From the NCBI GenBank assembly GCA_017305135.1, contig JAFKNA010000025.1, positions 1 through 47,130 on the forward strand: 47,130 bases of DNA. The letters run 5' to 3'. The position numbers and the translations under genes are program-made. Positions within the stretch are counted from its first letter, which is position 1. Each line of letters begins with the position of its first letter. Positions 28,565 to 39,721 of this stretch are shown here, in pieces. The DNA comes from Lysobacterales bacterium (GTDB taxonomy: Bacteria; Pseudomonadota; Gammaproteobacteria; Xanthomonadales; Rhodanobacteraceae). The notes under the pieces are model-generated. The model was not told where the DNA came from. It was given only the letters and a program-made list of their open reading frames with translations, and ran no database searches.

Positions 28565-29224
28565 TTACTCGTTCAGATCGAATTTGATGGGTACCAGGGC
28601 GTAACCCGAAGCGGGCTGGCCGTTCTTTTGACCGGGATTGAACATCCAGGTTTTCACTGCCGTGATCGCGGCCTGGTCCAGCAGGCGCGAGCCGCTGGAT
28701 CGCTCCACGGTGATGTCCTGCGGGGAGCCGTCCGGACCGACCAGCACCTTCAGCAGCACCTCGCCGGTGATGCGCTGGCGCACGGCCTGCGGCGGGTACT
28801 TGGGCGGGCGCATCCTGCGATAGCTGATGTTCTCGCTCGGCGCGATGTCCTGCGGCGGCGCCGGGGGCGCAGGCGGGGCAGGCGGCGGCGCGGGCACGGC
28901 CATCGGCGAGGCTTCTTCGACCACGACCGGCGGAGCCGGCGGCGGCGGCGGCGCCTTCGGCGGCGGCTGCACCTTCTCGATGACCTTCGGCGGCGGCTTC
29001 TTCGGCGGCTCCGGCGGCGGGGGTGGCGGCGGCGGCGGCGGCGGCGGCGGTTCGATGAACTCGACCGTCACCTTCCTGTCGACCGTCTTGTCCTTCGGCG
29101 GCGGTGGCGCGATCGGCGCCATGATCATCGCGAATGCGAACGCATGCAGCGCGAACGCACACGCAAAGGCGGTGACACGTCGCCAGCTGTAAGGCTCGCC
29201 GCCGGATTGATAGGTATCTGCCAT
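28565..29224 (-). CDS. tonB: TonB energy-transducing protein
   Basis: Spans the periplasm and passes proton-motive energy to outer-membrane TonB-dependent receptors. The 219-residue product has an N-terminal anchor (about 18-36, TAFACAFALHAFAFAMIM), a long Pro-rich spacer with an uninterrupted run of 13 prolines plus Pro-Lys and Pro-Ala blocks, and a C-terminal TonB domain. That domain has RPPKYPPQAVRQRITGEVLL, then VGPDGSPQDITVERSSGSRLLDQAA with KTWMFNPG. I chose the ATG at 29224 (MADTYQ); an in-frame ATG at 29332 would add 36 unrelated residues. First gene of tonB-exbB-exbD. The 263 bp upstream hold no gene and no promoter or Fur-like site I can defend. Confidence 0.95.
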   Translation of the reverse strand: MADTYQSGGEPYSWRRVTAFACAFALHAFAFAMIMAPIAPPPPKDKTVDRKVTVEFIEPPPPPPPPPPPPPEPPKKPPPKVIEKVQPPPKAPPPPPAPPVVVEEASPMAVPAPPPAPPAPPAPPQDIAPSENISYRRMRPPKYPPQAVRQRITGEVLLKVLVGPDGSPQDITVERSSGSRLLDQAAITAVKTWMFNPGQKNGQPASGYALVPIKFDLNE

Positions 29225-29487
29225 CAGTATGACCAACAAAAAGGGTTTCTGTGCGCGCTGGGCGACGCATCGATCCGCTCCTGCTGAATCCCCCAAGGAG
29301 CGTCGGCGCAAGAGTCGGGCACGGTACAACACCCGGTGCCCGGACTACAAGCCATGTTGCGGATCGAAACGTGCTGCGGGTGGGGAGGAGCGGCCGCGCC
29401 GGAATTGCGGTCGGGCAACGATGCCGGCACGCGGGCACCCTGCGCGGCGACACCGGACGGCATCGTCGCGCGGGCTACCCGGGCGGA

Positions 29488-30762
29488 TCAGTTCTTCCGG
29501 GCGGGACGCTTGATCTTCGCTCCTCCCCTGGTGGTATTGATGCGCTGCTCGGCCATCGCGCGGGTGCTGGGATACCCGGCCGCCTTCTGCCAGTCGGCGA
29601 GCGCAGCGGCGCTCTGGTCGAGGTCGTTTTCGGCATCCCCACGCAGGAGATAGGCCTCGCCTTCCTGGCGCAGCTTGCCCTTCTGGATGGCGCGGTTCAG
29701 CGCCTCGACCGCCTCGCGCGAGCGGTCGGCATAGTAGAGGTTGTAGCCGAGCTGGTAATCGACATTGCCGTCGGGCGCGTTCGGCGAGGCCTTGGCGTAG
29801 GCGTCGATCGCGCAGGCCTCGTCGTCCGCCTGCATGCAGATGTCGCCGAGCAGCTTGTAGTTGTCGTAGTTCCCCTCGATGAGTCCCTTGTCGAAGCCTT
29901 CCTTCATGGTCGCCATGGCGTCCTTGTTCCGGTCGGCGGAGGAATAGAGCTTGGCCAGCTGCAGGTAGTCGGCACCGCTGGTGATTAGGCCTTCGTTCTT
30001 GGCCTTGGCCATGACCTCGGCGGCCTTTTCGTTCTGGTCGGCCTGGATGTAGACGGTGGCGAGCTGGTTGACCAGCTTGATGTTGGTGGGATCCTTGGCC
30101 AGCTGCTGCTGCACCAACTGCGCTGCCTGGTCGTACTGGCCGAGCTCGAAGTAGCTCGCCATCAGGATCTGGTTCCAGCTGTCGTTGGGCTTGTCGGCCA
30201 TTGACATGGCCTGCTTCATGGTGTCGACCGCCTGCTGGTACTTGTCGGTGCGGTAGTAGGCGTTGGCCTTGAGGGCGAGCTCGTCGGCGTTCTGCGTGCC
30301 GGTCAGCTTCTCCCACTCGGCGATGCTGGCCAACGCCTCGTCGTACTTCTCGTCCTGGAGCTGCAGCTGGGCGACGACGTAGAGCACCTGGAAGTGCTGG
30401 GCATTGGGCAGGCCGCCGATCTCCAGCGCCTTGCGGTAGGCGGCGATGGCCTCGTCGCTCTTGTCCTGGTCGTAGTAGATCTGGCCCTGCAACTGGTTCG
30501 CGAAGGACTGTGCATAGTTGCTGCTGCGCGAGCGCTCGAGGGCGCGCGTCACGTATTTCTGCGCTTCCTCGTCCTTGCCGTCGTTGACCAGGTCGGCGGC
30601 CTTGTTGAGGTCGCGCTGGTCCGTCGCGGACATTTCGGCCTTGGGCTCCTGCCGGGTCGCGTTCGGATAGGGGTTGTCCGGCTTCCGTGCGGCCAGCGCG
30701 CTTCCCGACGCGGCGAGGAGGGTGGCGCAGGCGAGCGCCGCAAACCAGTGTGAGAGCTTCAT
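29488..30762 (-). CDS. Periplasmic tetratricopeptide-repeat protein
   Basis: Probable exported scaffold. The 424-residue product starts with a signal peptide (MKLSHWFAALACATLLAASGSALA, about 1-24), then a helical array of roughly ten TPR-like units. Examples are DGKDEEAQKYVTRALERS, QDKSDEAIAAYRKALEIGG, DEKYDEALASIAEWEKL, LGQYDQAAQLVQQQLAKDP and DRSREAVEALNRAIQKGK. The tail is strongly basic (KIKRPARKN). The start at 30762 gives a clean signal peptide; an in-frame start at 30783 adds seven residues. From memory a TPR protein lies near gyrB and tonB in Xanthomonas, so a link to TonB-dependent uptake is plausible but not shown. It is transcribed like tonB, 263 bp upstream of it. Confidence 0.88.
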   Translation of the reverse strand: MKLSHWFAALACATLLAASGSALAARKPDNPYPNATRQEPKAEMSATDQRDLNKAADLVNDGKDEEAQKYVTRALERSRSSNYAQSFANQLQGQIYYDQDKSDEAIAAYRKALEIGGLPNAQHFQVLYVVAQLQLQDEKYDEALASIAEWEKLTGTQNADELALKANAYYRTDKYQQAVDTMKQAMSMADKPNDSWNQILMASYFELGQYDQAAQLVQQQLAKDPTNIKLVNQLATVYIQADQNEKAAEVMAKAKNEGLITSGADYLQLAKLYSSADRNKDAMATMKEGFDKGLIEGNYDNYKLLGDICMQADDEACAIDAYAKASPNAPDGNVDYQLGYNLYYADRSREAVEALNRAIQKGKLRQEGEAYLLRGDAENDLDQSAAALADWQKAAGYPSTRAMAEQRINTTRGGAKIKRPARKN

Positions 30763-30925
30763 AGGGTTACCATCGGGTGCCAATGTACGAAGGATATCGC
30801 AATCGACCGGGGTCGAGCATCAAGGGAGGGTAGCGCCCTCCGCTCGCGCAGCACAAGGCAGAAAGCCACCTCTCTTATGCTGCAATGCAGCATGGTTTCA
30901 CGTTGCGACGATTGCCGCGGCACCA

Positions 30926-33385
<2,460 letters not shown>

Positions 33386-34462
33386 TTATACCAGTGCCCC
33401 CACGCGGCCATGTTCCACGTGGAACATCGCGTCGGGCGCATGGCCGGTCAGGCCCCAGTCTGCCCGTGACGTAGCCGTGGCGAGGATCTGCGCGTCACCT
33501 TCGGCAACCAGCCCGAAAGCGCGCTCGCGGTGCTCCGCATCGATCTCGGAGCCCACGTCGTCCAACCCGAGAATCGGCCATTGGCCCAGCCGTTCGGCAA
33601 AAAGGCGGGCCTGCGCCATCACGCAGGCGAAGGCACACAGCTTCTCCTGCCCGCGCGACAGGTGCTCGCGCCGGAGCGAACCACTGAAGCTGAGCAGCCA
33701 GTCGGCGCGATGGGGACCGGCGCCAGTGTGGCCGCGCGCGAAGTCCTTCTCCCGATGCTCCCTCAGTATCTCGCCGAGGGGGCGCGCCGTGTCGTAGCCC
33801 GGGTGCAGCCGTACCGTGGGTTCACCGAGCTCCGGAACCAGGCGCGCAAGCCGATCCTGCAGGAGCGGTATCCAGGCGGCGAAGTAGGCGTTCCGCGCCA
33901 GCACGAGCGGCGCAGCGTTTCGCTCAAGCTCCTTGTCCCAGGCGTCAAGGGCGCCACCCGACACGCCGGATCGCAACAGGGCGTTGCGTTGTTTCAATGC
34001 ACGCTGGTACCGCCGCCAGTCGTCGAGGAAGTCATGTTCCACGTGGAACACACCCCAATCCAGGAAGCGGCGTCGCTCCTCCCCCGCACCGGCGATCAGG
34101 GACTGCGAACCCGGACCGAAGTAAAGCACCGCCACATTCCGCACCAGCTCGCCGGTGCCGACGGTCGCGCCGTCGATTCGCGCCTCCGGGCCGGCCGCGC
34201 CCCGCGCAAGGCCGACCCGGCGTCGCCCACTGCGTGAGTCGAGTTCACCGAACACGCTGAATCCGGCGCTTCCCTGGCGGACCAGCGCATCGCGCGGTCC
34301 GCTGCGGAACGAACGCCCATGGGAGAGCAGGAACGTCGCTTCGAGCAGGCTGGTCTTCCCCGCGCCGTTGCCGCCCACGATCAGGTTCAGCCGCGGTGCG
34401 AGCTCCAGTCGTGCGGCGGCAATGACGCGAAGGTCGTTGACCTGCAGCTTCAGCAGCTCCAC
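33386..34462 (-). CDS. recF: DNA replication and repair protein RecF
   Basis: SMC-like ATPase that helps load RecA at gaps. The 358-residue product has Walker A GGNGAGKTSLLEA (about 30-42), LSHGRSFR, the GAGEERRRFLDWGVFH stretch, DFARGHTGAGPHRADW, the signature LSRGQEKL and Walker B ILGLDDVGSEID. It contains the pentapeptide FHVEH twice, in WGVFHVEHDF and in AMFHVEHGR near the C-terminus; both are encoded by the parS-type palindromes at 34035-34050 and 33411-33426. It sits 63 bp after dnaN and 51 bp before gyrB. Confidence 0.96.
   Translation of the reverse strand: MELLKLQVNDLRVIAAARLELAPRLNLIVGGNGAGKTSLLEATFLLSHGRSFRSGPRDALVRQGSAGFSVFGELDSRSGRRRVGLARGAAGPEARIDGATVGTGELVRNVAVLYFGPGSQSLIAGAGEERRRFLDWGVFHVEHDFLDDWRRYQRALKQRNALLRSGVSGGALDAWDKELERNAAPLVLARNAYFAAWIPLLQDRLARLVPELGEPTVRLHPGYDTARPLGEILREHREKDFARGHTGAGPHRADWLLSFSGSLRREHLSRGQEKLCAFACVMAQARLFAERLGQWPILGLDDVGSEIDAEHRERAFGLVAEGDAQILATATSRADWGLTGHAPDAMFHVEHGRVGALV
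33411..33426. promoter_or_regulatory. parS: parS-type ParB-binding site 1 (inside recF 3' end)
   Basis: TGTTCCACGTGGAACA is a perfect 16-bp palindrome and a known form of the chromosomal parS sequence (consensus TGTTTCACGTGAAACA, two symmetric differences). It is translated within recF as part of MFHVEH. Lies about 2.3 kb from the putative origin. Confidence 0.88.
34035..34050. promoter_or_regulatory. parS: parS-type ParB-binding site 2 (inside recF)
   Basis: A second exact copy of TGTTCCACGTGGAACA, 624 bp from site 1 and again in recF (codons for VFHVEH). Two identical 16-mers near the origin make chance very unlikely. No parA or parB gene is in the window. Confidence 0.9.
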
Positions 34463-34525
34463 GAGGTCAGCCTGCGCCGTGCGGGGGCTGCCCCGCTGCG
34501 TCGTGGGGCGGCCGGGGAACTCCGG

Positions 34526-35626
34526 TCAGAGCCGGAGCGGCATGATGACGTGGCGCGTGTCTTCGGCATCGGGCTGGCGCAGCAGGCAGCTCGACTGGCC
34601 GTCGCGCAGGCACAGCAGAACCGCATCGCTGCCGACCGCGCCCAGCGCATCGAGGAGGTAGTTGACGTTGAAGCCTACCGCGAGTTCGTCCACGACGGTC
34701 TGGGCCTCCACGTCCTCCATCGCCTCTTCCTGTTCCGGGTTGTGCGCGATCACGCGCAGCCGGTTCGGCGACACCTCGAGTTTGACGCCGCGATATTTCT
34801 CATTGGAAAGGATCGCCGCACGCTGCAGCGACTGCCGCAAGGCTTCGCGCTCGACCAGCACCTGCCGGTCAGCGCCGAGCGGGATCACCGCCTCGTAATC
34901 GGGGAAGCGCCCATCGATCAGCTTGGAGGTGAACATCACGTCGCCGCGCCGTACCCGCAGATGGTTGCGCGCGAACTCCAGCTCGATCTCGCCCTCGCCG
35001 CCTTCGAACAGGCCCTGCAACTCCAGCACGCCCTTGCGCGGCACGATCACCTGGCGCGCCTCGGCGACCGGGCTGTCCAGGCGCGCTTCGGCGAGCGCCA
35101 GGCGATGGCCGTCGGTGGCCACGCAGCGCAGCGAATGCTCGCGGAGATCGAACAACAGGCCATTCAGATAGAAGCGGACATCCTGCTGCGCCATGGCGAA
35201 CGCGGTGCGCTCGATCAATCCCTTCAGCGCGCCCTCGGCGATCCGCACCCGTTCCACCAGCTCCACGTTCTCGATCACCGGGAATTCACCCGCCGGGAGC
35301 GTCGCCAGCGCGAAGCGGCTGCGCCCGGCGCTCAGCGTTGCCCGGTCACCCTTGAGCTCGAAGCGGATCTGGCAGCCGTCGGGCAGCGCGCGGCAGATGT
35401 CGAAGAGTTTCCGTGCCGGCACCGTGGTTTCGCCGGCTTCGAGATCGTCGGCGCCGGTACGCGCCACCATCTCGACTTCGAGATCGGTTCCGGTCAGCGA
35501 GATGCCCGCATCGCTCACCGCCACCAACAGGTTGGCGAGCACCGGCAGGGTCTGGCGCCGCTCCACCACGCCCACCACGTGTTGCAGACTCTTGAGCAAG
35601 GCCTCGCGCTGGATGGTGAATCGCAT
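34526..35626 (-). CDS. dnaN: DNA polymerase III subunit beta (sliding clamp)
   Basis: Ring-shaped processivity clamp for replication. The 366-residue product starts MRFTIQREALLKSLQHVVGVVERRQTLPVLANLL, typical of proteobacterial DnaN. It has the three-domain layout with CVATDGHRLA, TSKLIDGRFPDYEAVIP, NEKYRGVKLEVS, NVNYLLDAL and a C-terminus ending HVIMPLRL. The ATG at 35626 gives the family N-terminus; a longer in-frame start at 35692 would extend into the candidate origin. Same strand as dnaA, recF and gyrB. Confidence 0.98.
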   Translation of the reverse strand: MRFTIQREALLKSLQHVVGVVERRQTLPVLANLLVAVSDAGISLTGTDLEVEMVARTGADDLEAGETTVPARKLFDICRALPDGCQIRFELKGDRATLSAGRSRFALATLPAGEFPVIENVELVERVRIAEGALKGLIERTAFAMAQQDVRFYLNGLLFDLREHSLRCVATDGHRLALAEARLDSPVAEARQVIVPRKGVLELQGLFEGGEGEIELEFARNHLRVRRGDVMFTSKLIDGRFPDYEAVIPLGADRQVLVEREALRQSLQRAAILSNEKYRGVKLEVSPNRLRVIAHNPEQEEAMEDVEAQTVVDELAVGFNVNYLLDALGAVGSDAVLLCLRDGQSSCLLRQPDAEDTRHVIMPLRL

Positions 35627-35862
35627 GTCGGTCGATCCTGTCTTTGGCTTTGTCTTTTGTGGAACTTTGTTTGTAGCTGGTCTTGTGGGCAAGTTCGATC
35701 CCGCAATAAAATCGTCTTAGATCAATTCGTTGCAGGCGTTTTTCGGGCGGTAGAATCGATTTGCCAGGTTGTGCATCGTCTGTGGACAAGTTTTCGAAGC
35801 GGAGTTTTCCACATCCTCTGCACAGAATCCGCGGCTGGTTTTCCCCTCGCTTTCCACCCTCG
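35627..35862. other. oriC: Candidate replication origin region (dnaA-dnaN gap)
   Basis: This 236-bp gap has visibly lower GC than its surroundings, with runs such as TCTTTGGCTTTGTCTTTTG and CAATAAAATCGTCTTAGATC. It carries DnaA-box-like sites: TGTGGACAA (35781-35789, complement TTGTCCACA, one mismatch to TTATCCACA) and TTTTCCACA (35805-35813, one mismatch). Weaker candidates are TGTGGGCAA (35684-35692) and TGTGGAACT (35658-35666). Genes to the left run left and those from rpmH run right, as expected around oriC. The GC-rich gap between dnaA and rpmH has no such sites. The dnaN promoter must also lie here. Confidence 0.65.
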
Positions 35863-37185
35863 TCATTCGCTCAGGATGCGCAGCAGCTTGTCCCAGTCCT
35901 GGCGCAGCTTGCCGTCGCTCTCGCGCAGGTCGTTGATGGTGCGGCAGGCATGCAGCACGGTGGTATGGTCGCGTCCCCCGAAGGCATCCCCGATTTCCGG
36001 CAGGCTGTGCTCGGTCAGCTCCTTGGCCAGTCGCATCGCCATCTGCCGCGGCCGGGCGATGGAACGGCTGCGCTTCTTCGACAGGAGATCGGCGAGGCGC
36101 AACTGGTAGTAGTCTGCCACGGTCTTCTGGATGTTGGGGATCGTGACCGCCTGCGCGTGCACGGTGAGGAGGTCGCGCAGCGTTTCCTGGGCGAACTCGA
36201 GGCTGATCGGCTTGCGCTCGAAGTTGGCGCGCGCCACCAGCGTGTTGAGCGCGCCTTCCAGGTCGCGCACGTTGGAGCGCATGCGTTTGGCCATCAGCAC
36301 CGCGACCTGTTCCGGCAGTTCCACGCCCTTGAGCTGGGCCTTGGCCAGCACGATCGCCGCGCGGGTCTCGAAGTCCGGCGGTTCGATGGCGACGCTGAGG
36401 CCCCAGCCGAGCCGCGACTTCAGCCGCGGTTCGAGGTTGTCGACTTCCTTGGGGTAGCGGTCGCAGGTCAGGATGATCTGCTGCTTGCTCTCGAACAGCG
36501 CGTTGAAGGTGTGGAAGAACTCTTCCTGGGTGGTGTTCTTGCCGGCGAAGAACTGGATATCATCGATCAGCAGCGCATCCACCGAGCGGAAGCGGCGCTT
36601 GAAGTCGTCCATGTTCTTCTGCTGCAGCGCCCGCACCATCGCGCTGACGAACTCCTCCGAGCGCAGGTAGAGCACCCGGAATCCGCTGCGGCTGGCGCGC
36701 ATCAGGTTGCCGGCGGCGTGCATGAGGTGGGTCTTGCCGAGGCCCGTGCCGCCGTACAGCAGCAACGGGTTGTAGGCCTGGCCGGGATTCATCGCCACCT
36801 GGGTGGCCGCCGCCTTGCCGAGCTGGTTGGACTTGCCCTCGACGAAGTTGTCGAAGGTGTAGTGCGGATCGAGCGCCGTATCGGCCGGCCGCCGGCCCGC
36901 CGGCGCCGGCGGCCGCGCCGTGCCGCGTGGCGCCGTCCGGCCACCGCCGCGCGCGCCCACTTGCAGGCTGATCTGCCGCGCGCCGCCACCAAGCTGCGCC
37001 AGCGCCGCGCCGATCGCCTCGACGAAGCGCTCGCGCACCGTCTCCATGGTGTACTCGTTCGGCGCCCACAGCACCAGCGTCGAGCCCTCCTCGGCGGCCT
37101 GCAGGGGCGCGAGATAGGTATGGATGTCCTCTGCGCTGAATTCCGCCTCCAGGCGGGACAGACAGCGTCGCCAAAGCTCGCTCAT
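35863..37185 (-). CDS. dnaA: Chromosomal replication initiator protein DnaA
   Basis: Binds DnaA boxes and opens oriC. The 440-residue product has an N-terminal DnaB/DiaA-binding domain (1-65), a short Gly/Arg/Pro-rich linker (about 70-100), and the AAA+ domain with Walker A GGTGLGKT (145-152), Walker B LLIDD (205-209) and [20 protein letters not shown]. The C-terminal DNA-binding domain has the signature [12 protein letters not shown]. The length fits the Xanthomonas group. It is transcribed leftward toward dnaN; the 5' side faces rpmH. Confidence 0.98.
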   Translation of the reverse strand: MSELWRRCLSRLEAEFSAEDIHTYLAPLQAAEEGSTLVLWAPNEYTMETVRERFVEAIGAALAQLGGGARQISLQVGARGGGRTAPRGTARPPAPAGRRPADTALDPHYTFDNFVEGKSNQLGKAAATQVAMNPGQAYNPLLLYGGTGLGKTHLMHAAGNLMRASRSGFRVLYLRSEEFVSAMVRALQQKNMDDFKRRFRSVDALLIDDIQFFAGKNTTQEEFFHTFNALFESKQQIILTCDRYPKEVDNLEPRLKSRLGWGLSVAIEPPDFETRAAIVLAKAQLKGVELPEQVAVLMAKRMRSNVRDLEGALNTLVARANFERKPISLEFAQETLRDLLTVHAQAVTIPNIQKTVADYYQLRLADLLSKKRSRSIARPRQMAMRLAKELTEHSLPEIGDAFGGRDHTTVLHACRTINDLRESDGKLRQDWDKLLRILSE

Positions 37186-37332
37186 GCGCGGATCGGGAAC
37201 CCGGAAAGTGATGCGGACGACCGCGGTGGCAGTCGCGCGGGGAAAGGGGCAGTCTAGCAGGATGCCCCGCGGCGTCGTTCCGCAAGGGCGAGCCGCGCCG
37301 GCCAGGTGCCGCCGCGGCGAGGAGCGTCGCGA

Positions 37333-37361
37333 TTGACAGCACGCCGCGCGATCCGTACGAT
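37333..37361 (+). promoter_or_regulatory. Promoter of the rpmH-rnpA operon
   Basis: Consensus -35 TTGACA (37333-37338), a 17-nt spacer and -10 TACGAT (37356-37361), 33 bp before the rpmH ATG. The transcript would start near 37368. A pyrimidine-rich stretch (CCTTTTTCCCCTC) lies in the leader. Confidence 0.8.
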
Positions 37362-37394
37362 TCCCGGCCTTTTTCCCCTCGTTGGCGTATTTCC

Positions 37395-37535
37395 ATGGCC
37401 ACCAAGCGCACCTACCAGCCGAGCAACATCAAGCGCGCGCGCGACCACGGCTTCCGTGCCCGCATGAAGACCCGTTCCGGCCGCGCCATCATCAATGCGC
37501 GCCGTGCCAAGGGGCGCAAGCGCCTCGCCGTCTGA
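37395..37535 (+). CDS. rpmH: 50S ribosomal protein L34
   Basis: Small basic protein of the large ribosomal subunit. The 46-residue product begins [20 protein letters not shown] and has the family core [25 protein letters not shown]. Exact family length. It is followed 17 bp later by rnpA, the universal order. A consensus promoter lies upstream, and the gene is divergent from dnaA. Confidence 0.98.
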   Translation: MATKRTYQPSNIKRARDHGFRARMKTRSGRAIINARRAKGRKRLAV

Positions 37536-37552
37536 CCGGCGCGTTATCGCCC

Positions 37553-37936
37553 GTGAGCGCGCCAGCGACGTTTCCGCGCTCGGCGCGCCTCCTGCATCCG
37601 CGTGATTTCGCCCGCCTGCGCGAGGGTTCGCGACGCGTGGGCAGCGCCAATTTCAGCGCCCAGGTCGGCAGCGCCGAGGCCGCGGAGCCGCGGCTGGGCC
37701 TGGCCGTGTCGCGGCGCGTTTCCAAGCGCGCGGTCCGCCGCAACCGCATCAAGCGGATCGCCCGCGACAGTTTTCGTCGCCATCGCACCGACCTGCCGCC
37801 CTGCGACGTGCTGGTGATCGCGCGCGCCAGCGCCGACGCGCAGGACAATGCCTCGCTGCACGCCGAGCTCGCCACGCTGTGGCGCCGCATCGCGGCGTTG
37901 AACGCGGCCGGTGGCACCGGCACAATGCGCGGCTGA
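37553..37936 (+). CDS. rnpA: Ribonuclease P protein component
   Basis: Protein subunit of RNase P, which matures tRNA 5' ends. The 127-residue product has LLHPRDFARLREGSRRVG, RLGLAVSRRVSKRAVRRNRIKRIARDSFR with the RNR motif, and LPPCDVLVIARA. It starts at a GTG at 37553, 17 bp after rpmH; the in-frame upstream ATG would overlap rpmH. A yidD gene usually follows in gammaproteobacteria but the 96-bp gap to yidC is too small for one. Confidence 0.95.
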   Translation: MSAPATFPRSARLLHPRDFARLREGSRRVGSANFSAQVGSAEAAEPRLGLAVSRRVSKRAVRRNRIKRIARDSFRRHRTDLPPCDVLVIARASADAQDNASLHAELATLWRRIAALNAAGGTGTMRG

Positions 37937-38032
37937 CCTGTCCGCGGCCGCCGCCCCTCCACATCCGTGCGCAGCCGGCCGCATCCTCGGCGCGAGCCGG
38001 CGGCAACGTCCCTCCTGCGCCCATCGATCGCC

Positions 38033-39721
38033 ATGAACAGCCCACGCAACCTGCTCCTGATCGCCCTGCTTTTCATCAGCTACCTGCTGTGGATGGAGTG
38101 GCAGAAGGATTACGGCCAGCCACCCGCCGAGCAGGCTTCGAGCACCGCGCCGGCCACGCCCGCCGCGCAGCCGCCGGCCGATATCCCGGAAGCCGCCGCC
38201 CCGGCCGCGCCGGCGCCGGAGGCGGCTACCGCCGGGGGCAATGGCAGCGCCGCCCCCGCGTCGCAGCGCGTGGTCGTCACCACCGACGTGCTGCGCGTCG
38301 AGATCGACACCCGCGGCGGCAGCGTGGCGGTGGCCGATCTCCTCGACTATCCGGAAGACACCGGCGATCCGACCCCGGTGCGCCTCTTCGACGACCGCGC
38401 CGCCACCTACTTCGAGGCGCAGAGCGGCCTCGTCAGCGCCACCGGGCCCGCGCCGGACCACCAGGCCATCTTCCAGGCCGAGCAGACCGAATACCGCCTC
38501 GCCGAAGGCGCGGACACGCTCGAAGTCCCGCTCACCTGGACCGATCCCTCCGGCCTCGGTGTGCGCAAGGTGTTCACCTTCCAGCGTGGCAGCTACGTCA
38601 TCGACCAGCGCCAGGACATCGACAACGCCAGCAGCCAGGCCTGGGCCGGCAACGCCTACCGCCAGCTGCAGCGCGTGCCGCCGGTGCTCGACACCTCCGG
38701 CATCAAGGGCTACGCCAACACCGCCCGTTACAGCTTCGCCGGCGCGGCCATCTACAGCCCCGAGGACAAGTTCGAGAAGCTCAAGTTCGACAATTTCGCC
38801 AAGGAGCCGCTGGACAAGAGCTTTGCCGGCGGCTGGGCGGCGATGCTGCAGCACTACTTCTTCGCGGCCTGGATCCCGCCCGCCGACGAGACCGACCAGT
38901 ACGTCACCCGTATCCTCAGCGTCGACGGCAGCCAGCGCTACCTGATCCGCACCCTGACCCCGCCGATCCAGGTGGCGCCCGGCGCCAGCGCCACCGAAAG
39001 TGCGCGGCTCTACGTCGGGCCGAAGCTGCAGAGCACGCTCGGCGACATCGCCCCCGGCCTCGCCCTGACCGTCGACTACGGCATGCTGACGGTGATCTCA
39101 GAGCCCCTGCACTGGATTCTCGCCCAGTTCCACAAGCTCACCGGCAACTGGGGCTTCGCCATCATCCTGCTGGTGCTGCTGATCAAGGCGGTGTTCTTCA
39201 AGCTCTCCGAGGCGCAGTACCGCTCGATGGCCAAGATGCGCAAGCTGCAGCCGCGCATCGCCGCCCTCAAGGAGCGCTACGGCGACGATCGCCAGAAGAT
39301 GAACACGGCGATGATGGAGCTCTACAAGAAGGAGAAGGCCAATCCGCTCGCCGGCTGCCTGCCGATGCTGATCCAGATCCCGGTGTTCTTCGCGCTGTAC
39401 TGGGTGCTGCTGGAGAGCGTGGAGCTGCGCCAGGCGCCCTTCGTCGGCTGGATCCAGAACCTCACTGCGCCCGATCCCTACTACGTGCTGCCGGTTCTGA
39501 ACGGCCTGATCATGGTCGCCACGCAGTTCCTGACGCCGATGGCCGGCATGGATCCGACCCAGGCCAAGATGATGAAGATCATGCCGGTGATCTTCGCCGT
39601 GGTGTTCGCCTTCTTCCCGGCGGGCCTGGTGCTCTACTACACCGTCAACGGCGGCCTCTCGCTGCTGCAGCAGTGGATCATCACGCGACGCATCGAGGGC
39701 GGCCAGAAGGCGCGTGCCTGA
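38033..39721 (+). CDS. yidC: Membrane protein insertase YidC
   Basis: Inserts and folds inner-membrane proteins, with or without SecYEG. The 562-residue product has the N-terminal anchor NLLLIALLFISYLLWMEWQ (6-24), an Ala/Pro-rich linker, a large periplasmic beta-domain (about 80-330), then the conserved membrane core: NWGFAIILLVLLIKAVFF, a cytoplasmic loop with MAKMRKLQPRIAALKERYGDD, LAGCLPMLIQIPVFFALYWVLLES, and the final helices ending in YYTVNGGLSLLQQWIITRRIE. The ATG at 38033 gives the usual gammaproteobacterial N-terminus. mnmE overlaps its end or follows closely, depending on the mnmE start. Confidence 0.97.
   Translation: MNSPRNLLLIALLFISYLLWMEWQKDYGQPPAEQASSTAPATPAAQPPADIPEAAAPAAPAPEAATAGGNGSAAPASQRVVVTTDVLRVEIDTRGGSVAVADLLDYPEDTGDPTPVRLFDDRAATYFEAQSGLVSATGPAPDHQAIFQAEQTEYRLAEGADTLEVPLTWTDPSGLGVRKVFTFQRGSYVIDQRQDIDNASSQAWAGNAYRQLQRVPPVLDTSGIKGYANTARYSFAGAAIYSPEDKFEKLKFDNFAKEPLDKSFAGGWAAMLQHYFFAAWIPPADETDQYVTRILSVDGSQRYLIRTLTPPIQVAPGASATESARLYVGPKLQSTLGDIAPGLALTVDYGMLTVISEPLHWILAQFHKLTGNWGFAIILLVLLIKAVFFKLSEAQYRSMAKMRKLQPRIAALKERYGDDRQKMNTAMMELYKKEKANPLAGCLPMLIQIPVFFALYWVLLESVELRQAPFVGWIQNLTAPDPYYVLPVLNGLIMVATQFLTPMAGMDPTQAKMMKIMPVIFAVVFAFFPAGLVLYYTVNGGLSLLQQWIITRRIEGGQKARA

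Noticed and set aside
30879-30893. Palindrome TGCTGCAATGCAGCA as gyrB terminator
   Set aside because: The stem is short with almost no loop, and no T tract follows on the minus strand.
37186-37394. dnaA-rpmH gap as oriC
   Set aside because: GC-rich, with no DnaA-box-like 9-mers; it holds the rpmH promoter instead.
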